A stretch of DNA of 29,660 bases from a virus, in the IMG/VR virus record IMGVR_UViG_3300028731_000018, positions 1 to 29,660 of that record; one strand, 5' to 3'. The notes under the pieces are model-generated. The model did no database searches, was not told the origin of the DNA, and worked only from the letters and a program-made list of their open reading frames with translations. A program made the translations under genes and the position numbers. The first letter of the stretch is position 1. The number at the start of each line of letters is the position of its first letter. Of this stretch, positions 7,389 through 15,358 are shown piece after piece.

Positions 7389-9352
7389 TTGGCAGCTCCA
7401 TATGATGAACCTTCACCCAACTCAGCATCAAGCGGAATATCGGGTCCCCACGTAGGTGGGCGTTTCATCTCTTCTAAGATAATCTTCTTAGCTAAGTCAA
7501 CACCCGTTTTCTTCACGATGAACACAAGTTCGTCATGCGCCTGCAATCGGAAGCGGTAGTCCTCGGGGTTCGCCGTGCTAAGTCCGCGCGCGCGGATGCG
7601 GAGCGCCGCGTTCATGACCACGATGCGGGCCAGCGCCTGCACGATGTTCTCCAGCAGCTTGGCCCCGTACAGCCGATGCCACGTCTTGCCGTAGCGGTAG
7701 CGATACTCGGTGCGGTTGGTTTCGGGATCGAAGCGCTGGCCCGGGTCGGCATATAATAAAGAGAGGCCGCTCGGCAGGACCACCTCGCCGTACTTTATAA
7801 TGCACGGCCCGAACTTCACCTGCCCGCCGCTCGGCGTCAGCCAGAACGCGCCGATGTGCCCATTGAGGATATTCCACGCGCGCGGCATCTGGTGGTAACG
7901 GCGGCGATACGTGGTCACGGCCTTGTCGCCCAGTGCGCGGTTGTAAATCTTGGAAATGTCCAGCCCGTCTTTGCGCGCGGACATGATCACCATGCCGTCG
8001 AACTTGTCCTTGCCGGCGCCATAGCCCAGCCCAAGGATGCCTGTCTTGCCTATGAACCCCTCAATCGGGAAGATCAGCTCGCCGTTGGGGTGTTTCAGCT
8101 TCCTGTTCACGGGATAGCCGAAGATGTCGGTAGCCAGTTGCGAGTATGGGTCCTTCTTGTCGCGGAACTCTTGCACAAGGGTCGTACAGCCACTGATCCA
8201 TGCCGCGATGCGGGCTTCGATCTGCGACAAGTCGCATGTCACCACAGTCTCGTCATCACAGACGACGAGGCTCTGTCGTAATTTGCTTTTACCTTTTGAT
8301 CCGCGGACGGTCGGCATGTTCTGGGGGTTCATTTTCCACTCCCCAGAGAGCCTATGAGTGTGCGCCCCGCCATATCGCAGAGGGATCGGCATGAAGCTGG
8401 CGCCTGTCCAGTCGAGGCGCGAGGCTCCCCAGTTGCACCCTGCAACGCTTATGAACTTCATGGTGCGGGTTTCTTCCAGCGTGGACTTCAGGCCCAGCCT
8501 AGCTGTCGCCAGTGCCGAGACATACGGGTCCACGTCTGCTTGCAGTTTCTCCATGAACTCGTCGGTCTTGGCGAATGCCGGGACCAGGGCGCCTGTCGGG
8601 GATATCTTCTCTTCGACGTCAACGCCACATCGCTCTAGCTCGTCACGAAAGCGATCGGTGCTCATGAGCAGCTTGGGATCGATATTGTTGGCATCGCGGA
8701 GCAGTTGCGCCTTGGCGTCCTGCACGTCGACCAGATGCGCGTTCAGCATCTTGGTGTCGCACAGGAAGCGGGGCTCTACTGCGCACCTCAGCGTCATGTC
8801 CATCAGCCGGCGCTCGGCGGGCGGGAAGCCGGGATAGAGGATTTTCAGCGCGGCTTCGCAAATCTCGTTGTCGCGGATCGCGTAATCTTCGAAGTCTTTC
8901 ATCAGGCCGCGGCCTATGATCTCGTCCCGCCGCATGCCCATCACATTGGCGAGGGCAGTGCCCTTGGCCGGCAGATTGAAATGGTCGGCGATGGCTTTGA
9001 GCGACACACCGTGTTTCAGCTCGTGGCCTATGAGCGCGCGGGCCATGCCCATCACGTCCAGCATCAAATCTGGCACCCAGCCGTAGCGATAGCTCAGGAT
9101 CGAGTTATCGAACAAGCTGTTGAAACTTACTGTCGTAGTAATTTTGGGATCAAGCGAGGCGAGGAATGCCGGGAAGTCCGGCCCCTGCACAATCCGGTGC
9201 AGGGGCTCGTTGTTCAGTCTGACCGCGGCAATCTGTAACTCAAACCTCTGGTCTAAGATGTAGTTGGGGGTGGGCATCTTACGCAACGAGTAATCTTTGT
9301 CGTAATAGGTCTCAAGATCAAAGATCAGGAAGTTGCGCTTCGTTGGGGACAT
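7385..9352 (-). CDS. Family A DNA polymerase with 3'-5' exonuclease
   Basis: 655 aa. The exonuclease domain has IFDLETYY (Exo I, D12/E14), FNSLFDNS (Exo II, about 77-84) and YAIRDNE (Exo III, about 157-163). The polymerase domain has motif A CDLSQIEARIAAW (about 373-385), motif B around IGKTGILGLGYGAG (about 434-447) and motif C AHDELVF (about 605-611). All catalytic residues are present, so an active proofreading replicative enzyme is expected, similar in size to T7-like phage polymerases. No 5'-nuclease domain is present. The ATG at 9352 follows the upstream gene by 8 nt; downstream it couples to the DUF4406 gene. Confidence 0.97.
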   Translation of the reverse strand: MSPTKRNFLIFDLETYYDKDYSLRKMPTPNYILDQRFELQIAAVRLNNEPLHRIVQGPDFPAFLASLDPKITTTVSFNSLFDNSILSYRYGWVPDLMLDVMGMARALIGHELKHGVSLKAIADHFNLPAKGTALANVMGMRRDEIIGRGLMKDFEDYAIRDNEICEAALKILYPGFPPAERRLMDMTLRCAVEPRFLCDTKMLNAHLVDVQDAKAQLLRDANNIDPKLLMSTDRFRDELERCGVDVEEKISPTGALVPAFAKTDEFMEKLQADVDPYVSALATARLGLKSTLEETRTMKFISVAGCNWGASRLDWTGASFMPIPLRYGGAHTHRLSGEWKMNPQNMPTVRGSKGKSKLRQSLVVCDDETVVTCDLSQIEARIAAWISGCTTLVQEFRDKKDPYSQLATDIFGYPVNRKLKHPNGELIFPIEGFIGKTGILGLGYGAGKDKFDGMVIMSARKDGLDISKIYNRALGDKAVTTYRRRYHQMPRAWNILNGHIGAFWLTPSGGQVKFGPCIIKYGEVVLPSGLSLLYADPGQRFDPETNRTEYRYRYGKTWHRLYGAKLLENIVQALARIVVMNAALRIRARGLSTANPEDYRFRLQAHDELVFIVKKTGVDLAKKIILEEMKRPPTWGPDIPLDAELGEGSSYGAAK

Positions 9353-9360
9353 GCGGGTGC

Positions 9361-10074
9361 CTACAGGTAATAAGTTCGCTGTTCAGTCTGCCATCTCTGA
9401 CCATCGACATTAGCGCTCACTGCTTGAAACGTCAACCACAAATGGTCGCGTGAGGGGGATCGATGGTCTGTCGGCAAGAACCGTGCAGCAGCGATCGTTG
9501 CCAGTGTCCGGCGGATCATGGGCGTCACCTCGGCAATGCCGGGCGGGGTATGGAAACGCGAGGGGGTGTCCTGCAGATCGGCCAGTGCCGGCGCGTTGCT
9601 ACATAGCTCCAGTATCGGCGGCCAGTAGTAACGGATCGCGCCGGGCGTGGCGTTCTTGTTCAGCCACCTAAGCAGATATTTGCACTCTTCGAACTGCTGG
9701 TGGATGCCGCTCATCACTTCTATGTGAAGTAGCAGTGCTTCACTGCCCTCTTGCAGGAACAAAGCAGTGGGCTGGATCGCTGGCCAGTTGCAGGGATCGC
9801 GGTAGTTAACGACGAAGTTCGAGCCCGCAGCGATCGGATACGCGATCACATCCGATGCCGCACTAACTAAATGGAATGCCGCCGCTGCACGCTCCAGCAC
9901 ATTGGGGGGGAACAGCAGCTTCACAGTGTCCTCGCGGGATTTCTCCCATGGCGCCATGGCGCTCATGTAGCGGGCGCACAGGATGTTAAGATTGTTGAGG
10001 CCCGCTTGCATGTGGACGTCGCCCAATGACGAGCGTTCTTCGCGGCCACCTAGCCGTTTGCGAGTGTATGACAT
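9361..10074 (-). CDS. Conserved phage protein upstream of DNA polymerase
   Basis: 237 aa from the ATG at 10074, which has GGAGG 8 nt upstream; in-frame starts further upstream lack a site. A basic N-terminus (MSYTRKRLGGREER) is followed by a mostly helical, Ala/Leu-rich body with CNWPAIQP, LLLHIEVMSGIHQQFEECKY and IRYYWPPILEL. No catalytic motif is recognised. Its position immediately before the polymerase suggests a replication factor, but this is inference. A 17-bp perfect hairpin lies in its leader (10113-10168). Confidence 0.78.
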   Translation of the reverse strand: MSYTRKRLGGREERSSLGDVHMQAGLNNLNILCARYMSAMAPWEKSREDTVKLLFPPNVLERAAAAFHLVSAASDVIAYPIAAGSNFVVNYRDPCNWPAIQPTALFLQEGSEALLLHIEVMSGIHQQFEECKYLLRWLNKNATPGAIRYYWPPILELCSNAPALADLQDTPSRFHTPPGIAEVTPMIRRTLATIAAARFLPTDHRSPSRDHLWLTFQAVSANVDGQRWQTEQRTYYL

Positions 10075-10112
10075 ATCTCGTTCCTCCATTCGTGAGATTT
10101 GACTTTTGCTCC

Positions 10113-10168
10113 GTGAGTTGTTATCCCGCAAGCGCGTGCACGGGCAGCGATGCGGGATAACAACTCAC
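10113..10168 (-). repeat. Perfect 17-bp inverted repeat in the leader of the 10074 gene
   Basis: Arms GTGAGTTGTTATCCCGC (10113-10129) and its exact complement (10152-10168) flank a 22-nt loop that itself contains the palindrome CGTGCACG. It lies between the VWA gene and the 10074 gene. On the transcribed strand no U-run follows, so it does not look like a simple terminator; an RNA-processing site, attenuator or protein-binding DNA site is possible. A TTACTG-type palindrome copy lies 5 bp away. Confidence 0.8.
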
Positions 10169-10172
10169 ATTT

Positions 10173-10187
10173 TTACTGCGGCGGTAA
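10173..10187. promoter_or_regulatory. TTACTG-N3-CAGTAA palindrome, one mismatch
   Basis: TTACTGCGGCGGTAA lies directly downstream of the VWA stop and upstream of the 17-bp hairpin, in the only intergenic gap ahead of the polymerase genes. Candidate regulatory site. Confidence 0.5.
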
Positions 10188-11495
10188 TCATCGCTTCGGG
10201 TGGATACGAACGACGTCGCCGTAGGGGTACTTGACGTCCGTGGTGCTGGCCCAGATTGTCAGATAATCGGGCTCGTTTTTCGGGAAGCTGACGTAGCCGT
10301 CCGTGAACCCAATGAACACCTCAGGCCGTTCTTGGTGGGTATCGATCCAGTCCATCACCGGCGTGACGCTGGTACCGCCGCCACCGCCTGCACCGTCTTT
10401 GTCCAGCGATGCCTTCATAGCGGCCATGTCGGAGGCTTCAGCCAGCTCGTCGACACGGTGGATCGCCGCGTCACACCAGCAGATGCTCAACCGTTTCGGG
10501 CAGCAGTCATCCACGATCGCGCCCAGCTCGGCGAGATACTTGGACAACTCCAGCTGGCTGATTGAGCCAGAGGTATCGCACCAGACGACCACCCAGCCGG
10601 CGCCATTGCCGGACTTGGACGGCAGCGCGATATCCTGCCAGATGTAACGGCGATCGGGCTTGCGCCAGTTGTAGCTGCCGCTACCGACCTTGCGGTTGAA
10701 GATGCCGCGGATGTGATCGGTCCAAGGCACTTCAGGTTCAAGGATATCCTTGAACATGCGCTTCAGCGCCCCGGCCATGTTACCTTGCGCCTTCATGTTC
10801 TCCAGCGTCTGTGCGGCCGCCATTTCGACGCCCCACTGCTGGGAATTGCGCTGGTGCTGCTTACCGTTGGACTTCCCAGGCTTCAGCAGCTTATCGAACG
10901 GCTGGTGCTTACCCGTCTTGCTGCCGCCGCTCTCTTCGTCCTCATAGACACGCTTGTAGACTTCGCAGATGCCGTCGCTGGCTTTGGCGATGGTGTCATC
11001 GCACAGCACATTCGGCGGCATGCTGCCGATCTTGCTGTCGCGCAGCAGCGGGTTGATCCGGAAGTCCATCGCCTTCTGCATTGTTTCCTCGCGGAACGGC
11101 AGTGATCCACCGCCGTCCATCGGGACTACGCCACGCTGGGCGCATACCCGTAGGAACTCCACGTCGCCATACACATTGTGCATCACTTCGTGACCGATAA
11201 TGAACACGCGCTCTTTCAGATTGTACTTGCTGAAGAACGGATCGGGATTGATCAGGATGTTCTGCGCGTCGGTCGCTGCTGTCGGCACGTCTCGCGTCGG
11301 CACGATGCCGTACTTGCCGTCATTGTTGATCAGCAGCTTGTAGAACAGATGGCGGAAGCCGGGCGCTGTCCAGCTCATGAGGCTCATAGTCTCGCCCCAT
11401 GCAGCTTCCTGCGCGGGAGTGAGCACACAAGGCTCGGGCATCTTGTCTTCCACTTCCTGATCAGGCGGTGGCGGGGCGATTTTGGTCTTGGCCAT
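10188..11495 (-). CDS. VWA-domain protein with metallopeptidase-like N-terminus (DUF2201 type)
   Basis: 435 aa. The N-terminal half carries FIIGHEVMHNVYGD with HEXXH at about 102-106. The C-terminal half is a von Willebrand A domain with a complete MIDAS: DTSGS (about 307-311), Thr in GGGGTSVTP (about 375) and Asp in FTDGY (about 399). This matches the putative metallopeptidase/VWA pair known as DUF2201. Family members normally work with a MoxR-type AAA+ ATPase, here encoded three genes upstream. The ATG at 11495 shares TAATG with the upstream stop. The target is unknown; a host or phage complex remodelled by the ATPase and gripped by the VWA domain is a reasonable model. Confidence 0.92.
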   Translation of the reverse strand: MAKTKIAPPPPDQEVEDKMPEPCVLTPAQEAAWGETMSLMSWTAPGFRHLFYKLLINNDGKYGIVPTRDVPTAATDAQNILINPDPFFSKYNLKERVFIIGHEVMHNVYGDVEFLRVCAQRGVVPMDGGGSLPFREETMQKAMDFRINPLLRDSKIGSMPPNVLCDDTIAKASDGICEVYKRVYEDEESGGSKTGKHQPFDKLLKPGKSNGKQHQRNSQQWGVEMAAAQTLENMKAQGNMAGALKRMFKDILEPEVPWTDHIRGIFNRKVGSGSYNWRKPDRRYIWQDIALPSKSGNGAGWVVVWCDTSGSISQLELSKYLAELGAIVDDCCPKRLSICWCDAAIHRVDELAEASDMAAMKASLDKDGAGGGGGTSVTPVMDWIDTHQERPEVFIGFTDGYVSFPKNEPDYLTIWASTTDVKYPYGDVVRIHPKR

Positions 11496-11920
11496 TATCT
11501 GTCCTCATCGTTCAGGGTTTCACTAATGAGACGAATTTTGCTGTACGCATTCTTCGCCTCCATGATGCACTTCCAGATATCCTCCTCAAGTGCTTCTTGG
11601 TCGAACCGCGACAACCGTTCGATCAGGAAGCGCTCGGCGAACGAACGGAACCGGGTGTCAGGGCTGCGTCGGGCAGTGGCTTGTCCCGCGGCCGGCATTA
11701 CCGCCTGAGCCATGCCAGACGCATTGTTCTGCTGCGAACCCTGAACCATGGTCGCAAGCTGTCCCACCCGCTGCTGGCTCGAGACTGTATCGTAGCCTTT
11801 GCGATACGCGCGGTTCAGCGCCGGATCACAGTTCTGCAGATAGCTTGGCGGGATGCCTTGTCGGGCATGCTGCGCCCCCTCGGCGTAGGCGCGCCGCTCG
11901 TCGGGGTTGCTATAGGCCAT
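11495..11920 (-). CDS. Small protein inside the AAA+/VWA cassette
   Basis: 141 aa. The N-terminus (NPDERRAYAEGAQHARQGIP, then AYRKGYD) has an A-x3-G-x2-A-x2-G spacing followed by Cys and a second AYRKGYD, weakly like ribosome modulation factor folds. A Gln/Ser/Ala-rich linker leads to a helical C-terminus (FAERFLIERLSRFDQEALEEDIW). The ATG at 11920 has GGAGG 9 nt upstream. Tight overlap with both neighbours suggests it is an adaptor or regulator of the ATPase/VWA pair. The RMF comparison is tentative. Confidence 0.75.
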   Translation of the reverse strand: MAYSNPDERRAYAEGAQHARQGIPPSYLQNCDPALNRAYRKGYDTVSSQQRVGQLATMVQGSQQNNASGMAQAVMPAAGQATARRSPDTRFRSFAERFLIERLSRFDQEALEEDIWKCIMEAKNAYSKIRLISETLNDEDR

Positions 11921-12197
11921 TTTTCAGCGCCTCCATCATCTCGCTGCTGATCGGCTGAATTTCGTCGTCCTCAACCAGCCCGTTGATATCCTTCAGGTCC
12001 ATCAGCATGATGTTCCTGTGGGCATAATGATTAGTCTCGCTGTTCATGTCCACCTTGGTTGAGCCCTTGATATCAGTGAGCAGCTCGGCAGTTGCGACCA
12101 GCTGCTGGCACGCTTTTAAGAATGTCTTTTCGAACTCTGGCGCCTTGCCGCTGTCAGTGAAGTTGACCCGCAAGCGCAAATTGAACTCTGTCTGCAT
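11910..12197 (-). CDS. Small protein inside the AAA+/VWA cassette
   Basis: 95 aa beginning MQTEFNLRLRVNFTD, with an excellent GGAGGAG site 3 nt before the ATG at 12197. It appears to be a beta-rich N-terminus followed by helices; the end overlaps the next gene by 11 nt. The family is not recognised. A perfect TTACTG palindrome sits 16 nt upstream of the start, immediately before the ribosome binding site, so this gene and those after it may start a transcription unit or be regulated there. Confidence 0.75.
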   Translation of the reverse strand: MQTEFNLRLRVNFTDSGKAPEFEKTFLKACQQLVATAELLTDIKGSTKVDMNSETNHYAHRNIMLMDLKDINGLVEDDEIQPISSEMMEALKNGL

Positions 12198-12212
12198 TTT
12201 CTCCTCCGTTGG

Positions 12213-12227
12213 TTACTGTGGCAGTAA
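12213..12227. promoter_or_regulatory. Perfect TTACTG-TGG-CAGTAA palindrome
   Basis: A perfect copy in the 71-bp gap between the AAA+ stop and the 95-aa gene, placed just ahead of that gene's ribosome binding site. Candidate operator. Confidence 0.7.
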
Positions 12228-12268
12228 GAATTGACCACGGCGGCCCGAAGGCCGCCGGACGTCAATGC

Positions 12269-13435
12269 TTATTGCGACAACGCGCTCAATACCGTGACGA
12301 GCGTTGCGTTCTTCGCGATCCAAGCCTGCATCGCCGGGTGGTTGACGATGCCCTTGTAGTCGCGTCGGAGCAGGGCCGAAATGAACGTGATGCTCATATC
12401 CTTGGGCATTTTCGTTCCCTGCGCGTCTGGCGTCGTCATGTACTCGATGACTTGCGCCAGATGCTCGGACTTTGCATACGATGCCAGTTGGTAGGCCATC
12501 AGCATTTGCATGTCCGCCTTGGTCGGACGAGGCGTGCCCTTGGGATCAGCGACAACATCCTCATACGCTGGCAGCTGAAGCATGAACTCCAGATGCGCTA
12601 ACAGGCTCTGTGCGGCCGGCTGACCGATCGTGCCTGCGATTGCCGTGATGGTGTTCGCGTCCACCTCGGTATTGCCCTGATCCTCCCACTTCACTTGCAG
12701 GTATCGATCTACGGCACACAGCTGCCGCGGGTTGCACCACGGTCCCTGCTCCTTGGGCTCGCCCTCGAACAGGATATCCGGGTGGTTCTTGGCCCAGGCT
12801 TTGATCACCGGGGTAGTCTGCCATTTGCGCCCTTGGTGAACGTATGGCTTGTCGGCGAATGCCAGCCACAACTCGGCGTCTGGGTCGATGTGGATCGCAG
12901 TACGGCGTGCGATACAGAAGTCAAAGTCTTTGGTCACGCCATATCGTGGCCCAACATTCGTAGCGCCAACACGAACTGAGCCGGGTGGAAGATACCACGG
13001 CGCAGTGCCGCCATTGAGCAGGATTTCAGCGGCTGACCGCTTGGTGTCCGGCTCGCCCTGACCGTACTCGTCAAGGATCAGGAAGCAGCGATCGAACATG
13101 AACGCGGGCTGCGGCGGTCCGCCCAGTCCGTCCGTCATCATGTACCAGAGCGGGCAGCTCGGGTCGGTGACAGTGATGGTGCGCTCAACACCGTCGATCA
13201 TGTATTTGCGCTCGCCCTTGAACAGAACGCCCACCATGTCCATCGGCGTTTGGGTCGCCAAGAACACTGTGCTGACGCCCCAACGAACTCCGGTCTTGAG
13301 GCCCTCGTCGCGGAGCTGCTCGAATACTGAATAGAGCATCTGGCTCTTGCCAAAGCCCGACTGGCTGTCCACTAGAACAGCGTTGCCGGCTTTCGCCATT
13401 GCCATGATCTCTGCTCGTGCCTGCATAAGGTTCAT
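12269..13435 (-). CDS. MoxR-like AAA+ ATPase
   Basis: 388 aa from the ATG at 13435 with GGAG 5 nt upstream. Walker A is SQSGFGKSQ (K30/S31), Walker B CFLILDEYGQ (about 117-126), sensor-like RVGATN (about 155-160) and arginine residues in CIARRT (about 174-179). The MoxR group loads or remodels protein complexes and is typically linked to VWA proteins, as in the RavA/ViaA pair. The matching VWA protein is encoded downstream (10188-11495) with two small proteins between. A TGCCCGACGCGGC element and a GTGGCGT/ACGCCAC hairpin lie in its 90-bp leader. Confidence 0.9.
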   Translation of the reverse strand: MNLMQARAEIMAMAKAGNAVLVDSQSGFGKSQMLYSVFEQLRDEGLKTGVRWGVSTVFLATQTPMDMVGVLFKGERKYMIDGVERTITVTDPSCPLWYMMTDGLGGPPQPAFMFDRCFLILDEYGQGEPDTKRSAAEILLNGGTAPWYLPPGSVRVGATNVGPRYGVTKDFDFCIARRTAIHIDPDAELWLAFADKPYVHQGRKWQTTPVIKAWAKNHPDILFEGEPKEQGPWCNPRQLCAVDRYLQVKWEDQGNTEVDANTITAIAGTIGQPAAQSLLAHLEFMLQLPAYEDVVADPKGTPRPTKADMQMLMAYQLASYAKSEHLAQVIEYMTTPDAQGTKMPKDMSITFISALLRRDYKGIVNHPAMQAWIAKNATLVTVLSALSQ

Positions 13436-13495
13436 GATCTCTCCTCTTTGTTGGGGCTGACGGCCTTCGTCAGGTGGCGTCTCACGCCACGATGG

Positions 13496-13509
13496 CGCCG
13501 CGTCGGGCA
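13496..13509 (-). repeat. TGCC-CGACGC-GGC leader element
   Basis: On the minus strand TGCCCGACGCGGCG, 61 nt upstream of the AAA+ start, followed by a 7-bp hairpin (GTGGCGT/ACGCCAC, 13475-13491) and then the ribosome binding site. Same element as at 1378 and 5081. Confidence 0.55.
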
Positions 13510-13525
13510 CGGCACCATTTCGGCC

Positions 13526-13723
13526 TTATCGGAACAGCCAAGAAATGACGCGACAGAATGCCCAGTATCCTGTCGCCGCACCCAGCAGGATCACAGGGGC
13601 GGCCATGTCGTCTGCGGTGCGAATGCGGCCAGCATGGATCGCCGCAGCAAAAATGATCCATCCAAAGAACGCAGTCCAGCCACTGAGCATAGCCATCTTG
13701 CGGTAGGCGCCAGATAAATTCAT
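13526..13723 (-). CDS. Small two-helix membrane protein
   Basis: 65 aa from the ATG at 13723 with GGAGG 8 nt upstream. Two hydrophobic segments (LSGWTAFFGWIIFAAAIHAG and VILLGAATGYWAFC) are separated by a charged turn (RIRTADD). It is probably an inner-membrane protein. Holin-like topology is possible but it sits in the early block, so superinfection exclusion or membrane anchoring are also possible. Confidence 0.7.
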   Translation of the reverse strand: MNLSGAYRKMAMLSGWTAFFGWIIFAAAIHAGRIRTADDMAAPVILLGAATGYWAFCRVISWLFR

Positions 13724-13753
13724 GTTCAAAACCTCCGTCGGTTGGGGGTGAAG

Positions 13754-14359
13754 TTACGTCAGTCCAAGCATCTCATTAAGTGCCTGCATTTGTACAGCAG
13801 GAACTCCGATCGGCGGCGCAACAAGCGGCGGCGAGGCGAAGAACTTTTTGCCCTCGGGCCAGATGGTGACTAGCTTCTCGGTGGTGCGCACGCTCTTCAG
13901 CAGCAGCTTCAGCGTGGCTTCGGCACTGGTCTTGTCTTTCTTCAGCGTCTCGCTGTCGCCCTGCCACTGCCTGATCTCGTTGACCAGCTTCTCGTGCTTG
14001 TCGAGCGACAGTATGCCGTAATTGTCGTAGTTGTAGTAGTTGTATGGCACAGCCACCTCGATCCGCTTGGAAAACTTGCCTTCTGCATCCTTCGCGAAAT
14101 ACTTTGCTTGCAGCAGCACAGTCTGCCCGGCGACGTTGATCTTCAGCTGGTTCGTCATCTTGAACCACTCGATATTGGGCCGCCCTTCAACGGCCCTGAA
14201 CTTCTCGATCATGTGGCGCATTGAGAGCGGCGTCACCGCGTTGTAAGCGCGAACGAACAAGTCTTGCTCGTGCTTTTCGAGTTTGATCTGCTCGTCAATG
14301 AATTTCTTCATTGTGGCGTTGCGAATGATCTCTTGTCGGATGGCTTGATTTAACTGCAT
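13754..14359 (-). CDS. Conserved phage protein, possibly Nmad5-like
   Basis: 201 aa. The N-terminus MQLNQAIRQEIIRNATMKKF followed by an acidic/basic helix and a beta-rich middle (KINVAGQTVLLQAKYFA) resembles the phage family annotated as nucleotide-modification-associated domain 5. The assignment is from overall pattern only. A Tyr/Asn-rich patch (PYNYYNYDNYG) precedes a long helix (ETLKKDKTSAEATLKLLLKS). It could be a structural or regulatory small protein instead. The gap to the next gene is only 3 nt, so it is in the same transcript. Confidence 0.72.
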   Translation of the reverse strand: MQLNQAIRQEIIRNATMKKFIDEQIKLEKHEQDLFVRAYNAVTPLSMRHMIEKFRAVEGRPNIEWFKMTNQLKINVAGQTVLLQAKYFAKDAEGKFSKRIEVAVPYNYYNYDNYGILSLDKHEKLVNEIRQWQGDSETLKKDKTSAEATLKLLLKSVRTTEKLVTIWPEGKKFFASPPLVAPPIGVPAVQMQALNEMLGLT

Positions 14360-14362
14360 GGC

Positions 14363-14578
14363 CTACCTTTCCCACACGTAGTGCGGATTGCTGAGAATGT
14401 AGCGGCCCACCAGCCGATCATGAGCAACAGCGGCGCTGGCTTTCATGATATCGAACAGTGTCCGCTCCATCGCGATGGCTTCCGCTTGTCGCGCATCGGC
14501 AGTGCCTGCCAACGCCTTGCGGAAGTAGTTGTCGAAGATTTCCCGGTGCTCCGGGGTCAGATGCTTGCGTGTGCTCAC
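14363..14578 (-). CDS. Hypothetical 71-aa protein
   Basis: Starts at GTG (14578) with GGAGG 5 nt upstream; the stop of the upstream membrane microprotein shares its first base (TAGTG). Helical, charged sequence (STRKHLTPEHREIFDNYFRK, ERTLFDIMKASAAVAHDRL). Not recognised. Confidence 0.68.
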   Translation of the reverse strand: MSTRKHLTPEHREIFDNYFRKALAGTADARQAEAIAMERTLFDIMKASAAVAHDRLVGRYILSNPHYVWER

Positions 14579-14691
14579 TACGACCTCCCTGTTGGAATGG
14601 ACAGCAGGATCACCATCACGCCAAGCGTGACAATAAAGCCCTGCTGGTTGTTGAAGCCGATGTAGATCGCGAGAATGCCCGCGATCCTCAC
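14578..14691 (-). CDS. 37-aa membrane microprotein
   Basis: GTG at 14691 shares GTGA with the stop of the upstream gene; TAG ends at 14578 and shares a base with the next start. The product (starting MRIAGILAIYIGFNN, then GFIVTLGVMVILLSIP) has two short hydrophobic stretches. The two-sided start-stop overlaps and the fit of the flanking genes support it as real. Confidence 0.6.
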   Translation of the reverse strand: MRIAGILAIYIGFNNQQGFIVTLGVMVILLSIPTGRS

Positions 14692-15347
14692 GGCGTTGTC
14701 TTGTAGGTGCCGAGACGCTTGCGCAGGCTGTCGCGGGCATTGATGATCTCAGGGCTCTTGTCCTGCGCAGTGCCGTGCGACGCACTGCCATCGATCAGCT
14801 TGTCAAGCCGCTTTACTGTGGCAGCAATGATATCGGCGGCGCTCATGTCGTCGGGCTGCGGGCGGAACAGGAACTGGTCCAGCTGGTCCTCAGGGATCAG
14901 GTGGTCGATCTTCATTTGCGCCCTCGCATAGTTGAGGATGCAGTTCTGCGCGTCATAGAGCGTCTTGGCGACCGCAGGGTTGGCTTTGTGCTTGGCGCGG
15001 CGTGCCAGCAATTCGTTGGTGGTGTTGATCGGCTCGCCAACGCCACCCTTGGGCCATGCACCGAACCGCACCATGGCGCGGACACAGCTTGCTACCTTGC
15101 TGTGCTTCGGCGATTTGGTATCGAGTGGCGCATTGCCGGTCGATGCCGTGACATACTCCATGGCGATCTTGCCGGCATCGTCAATGTCGGCGCCATGCTT
15201 GTTGTGCTTCAGGTCGAGCACACCCAGGTAGCTGCCCTCCAGTGTCTGGAGCATCAGCTTGGCTTGGGTATCCTTGCCCTTGCCGCTCGCTGTGCCCAGC
15301 TCACGGGCGATAGCGAGCACGTCGTCGAAACTTGGTTTGTTCGTCAT
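14688..15347 (-). CDS. Conserved phage protein of unknown function
   Basis: 219 aa from the ATG at 15347 with AAGGA 6 nt upstream. The sequence starts MTNKPSFDDVLAIARELGTA, includes a His/Lys-rich turn (LDLKHNKHGADIDDAG) and a helical C-terminal part. I know no function. A TTACTG-type palindrome copy (14813-14827) lies within it, and a TGCCCGACGCGCC element sits about 60 nt upstream of its start. Confidence 0.78.
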   Translation of the reverse strand: MTNKPSFDDVLAIARELGTASGKGKDTQAKLMLQTLEGSYLGVLDLKHNKHGADIDDAGKIAMEYVTASTGNAPLDTKSPKHSKVASCVRAMVRFGAWPKGGVGEPINTTNELLARRAKHKANPAVAKTLYDAQNCILNYARAQMKIDHLIPEDQLDQFLFRPQPDDMSAADIIAATVKRLDKLIDGSASHGTAQDKSPEIINARDSLRKRLGTYKTTP

Positions 15348-15358
15348 ATGCTTTCCTT

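Noticed and set aside
6422-9352. Complete 2-aminoadenine (Z) genome pathway
   Set aside because: No adenylosuccinate-synthetase-like PurZ frame is seen; the phosphohydrolase-like gene alone is not enough.
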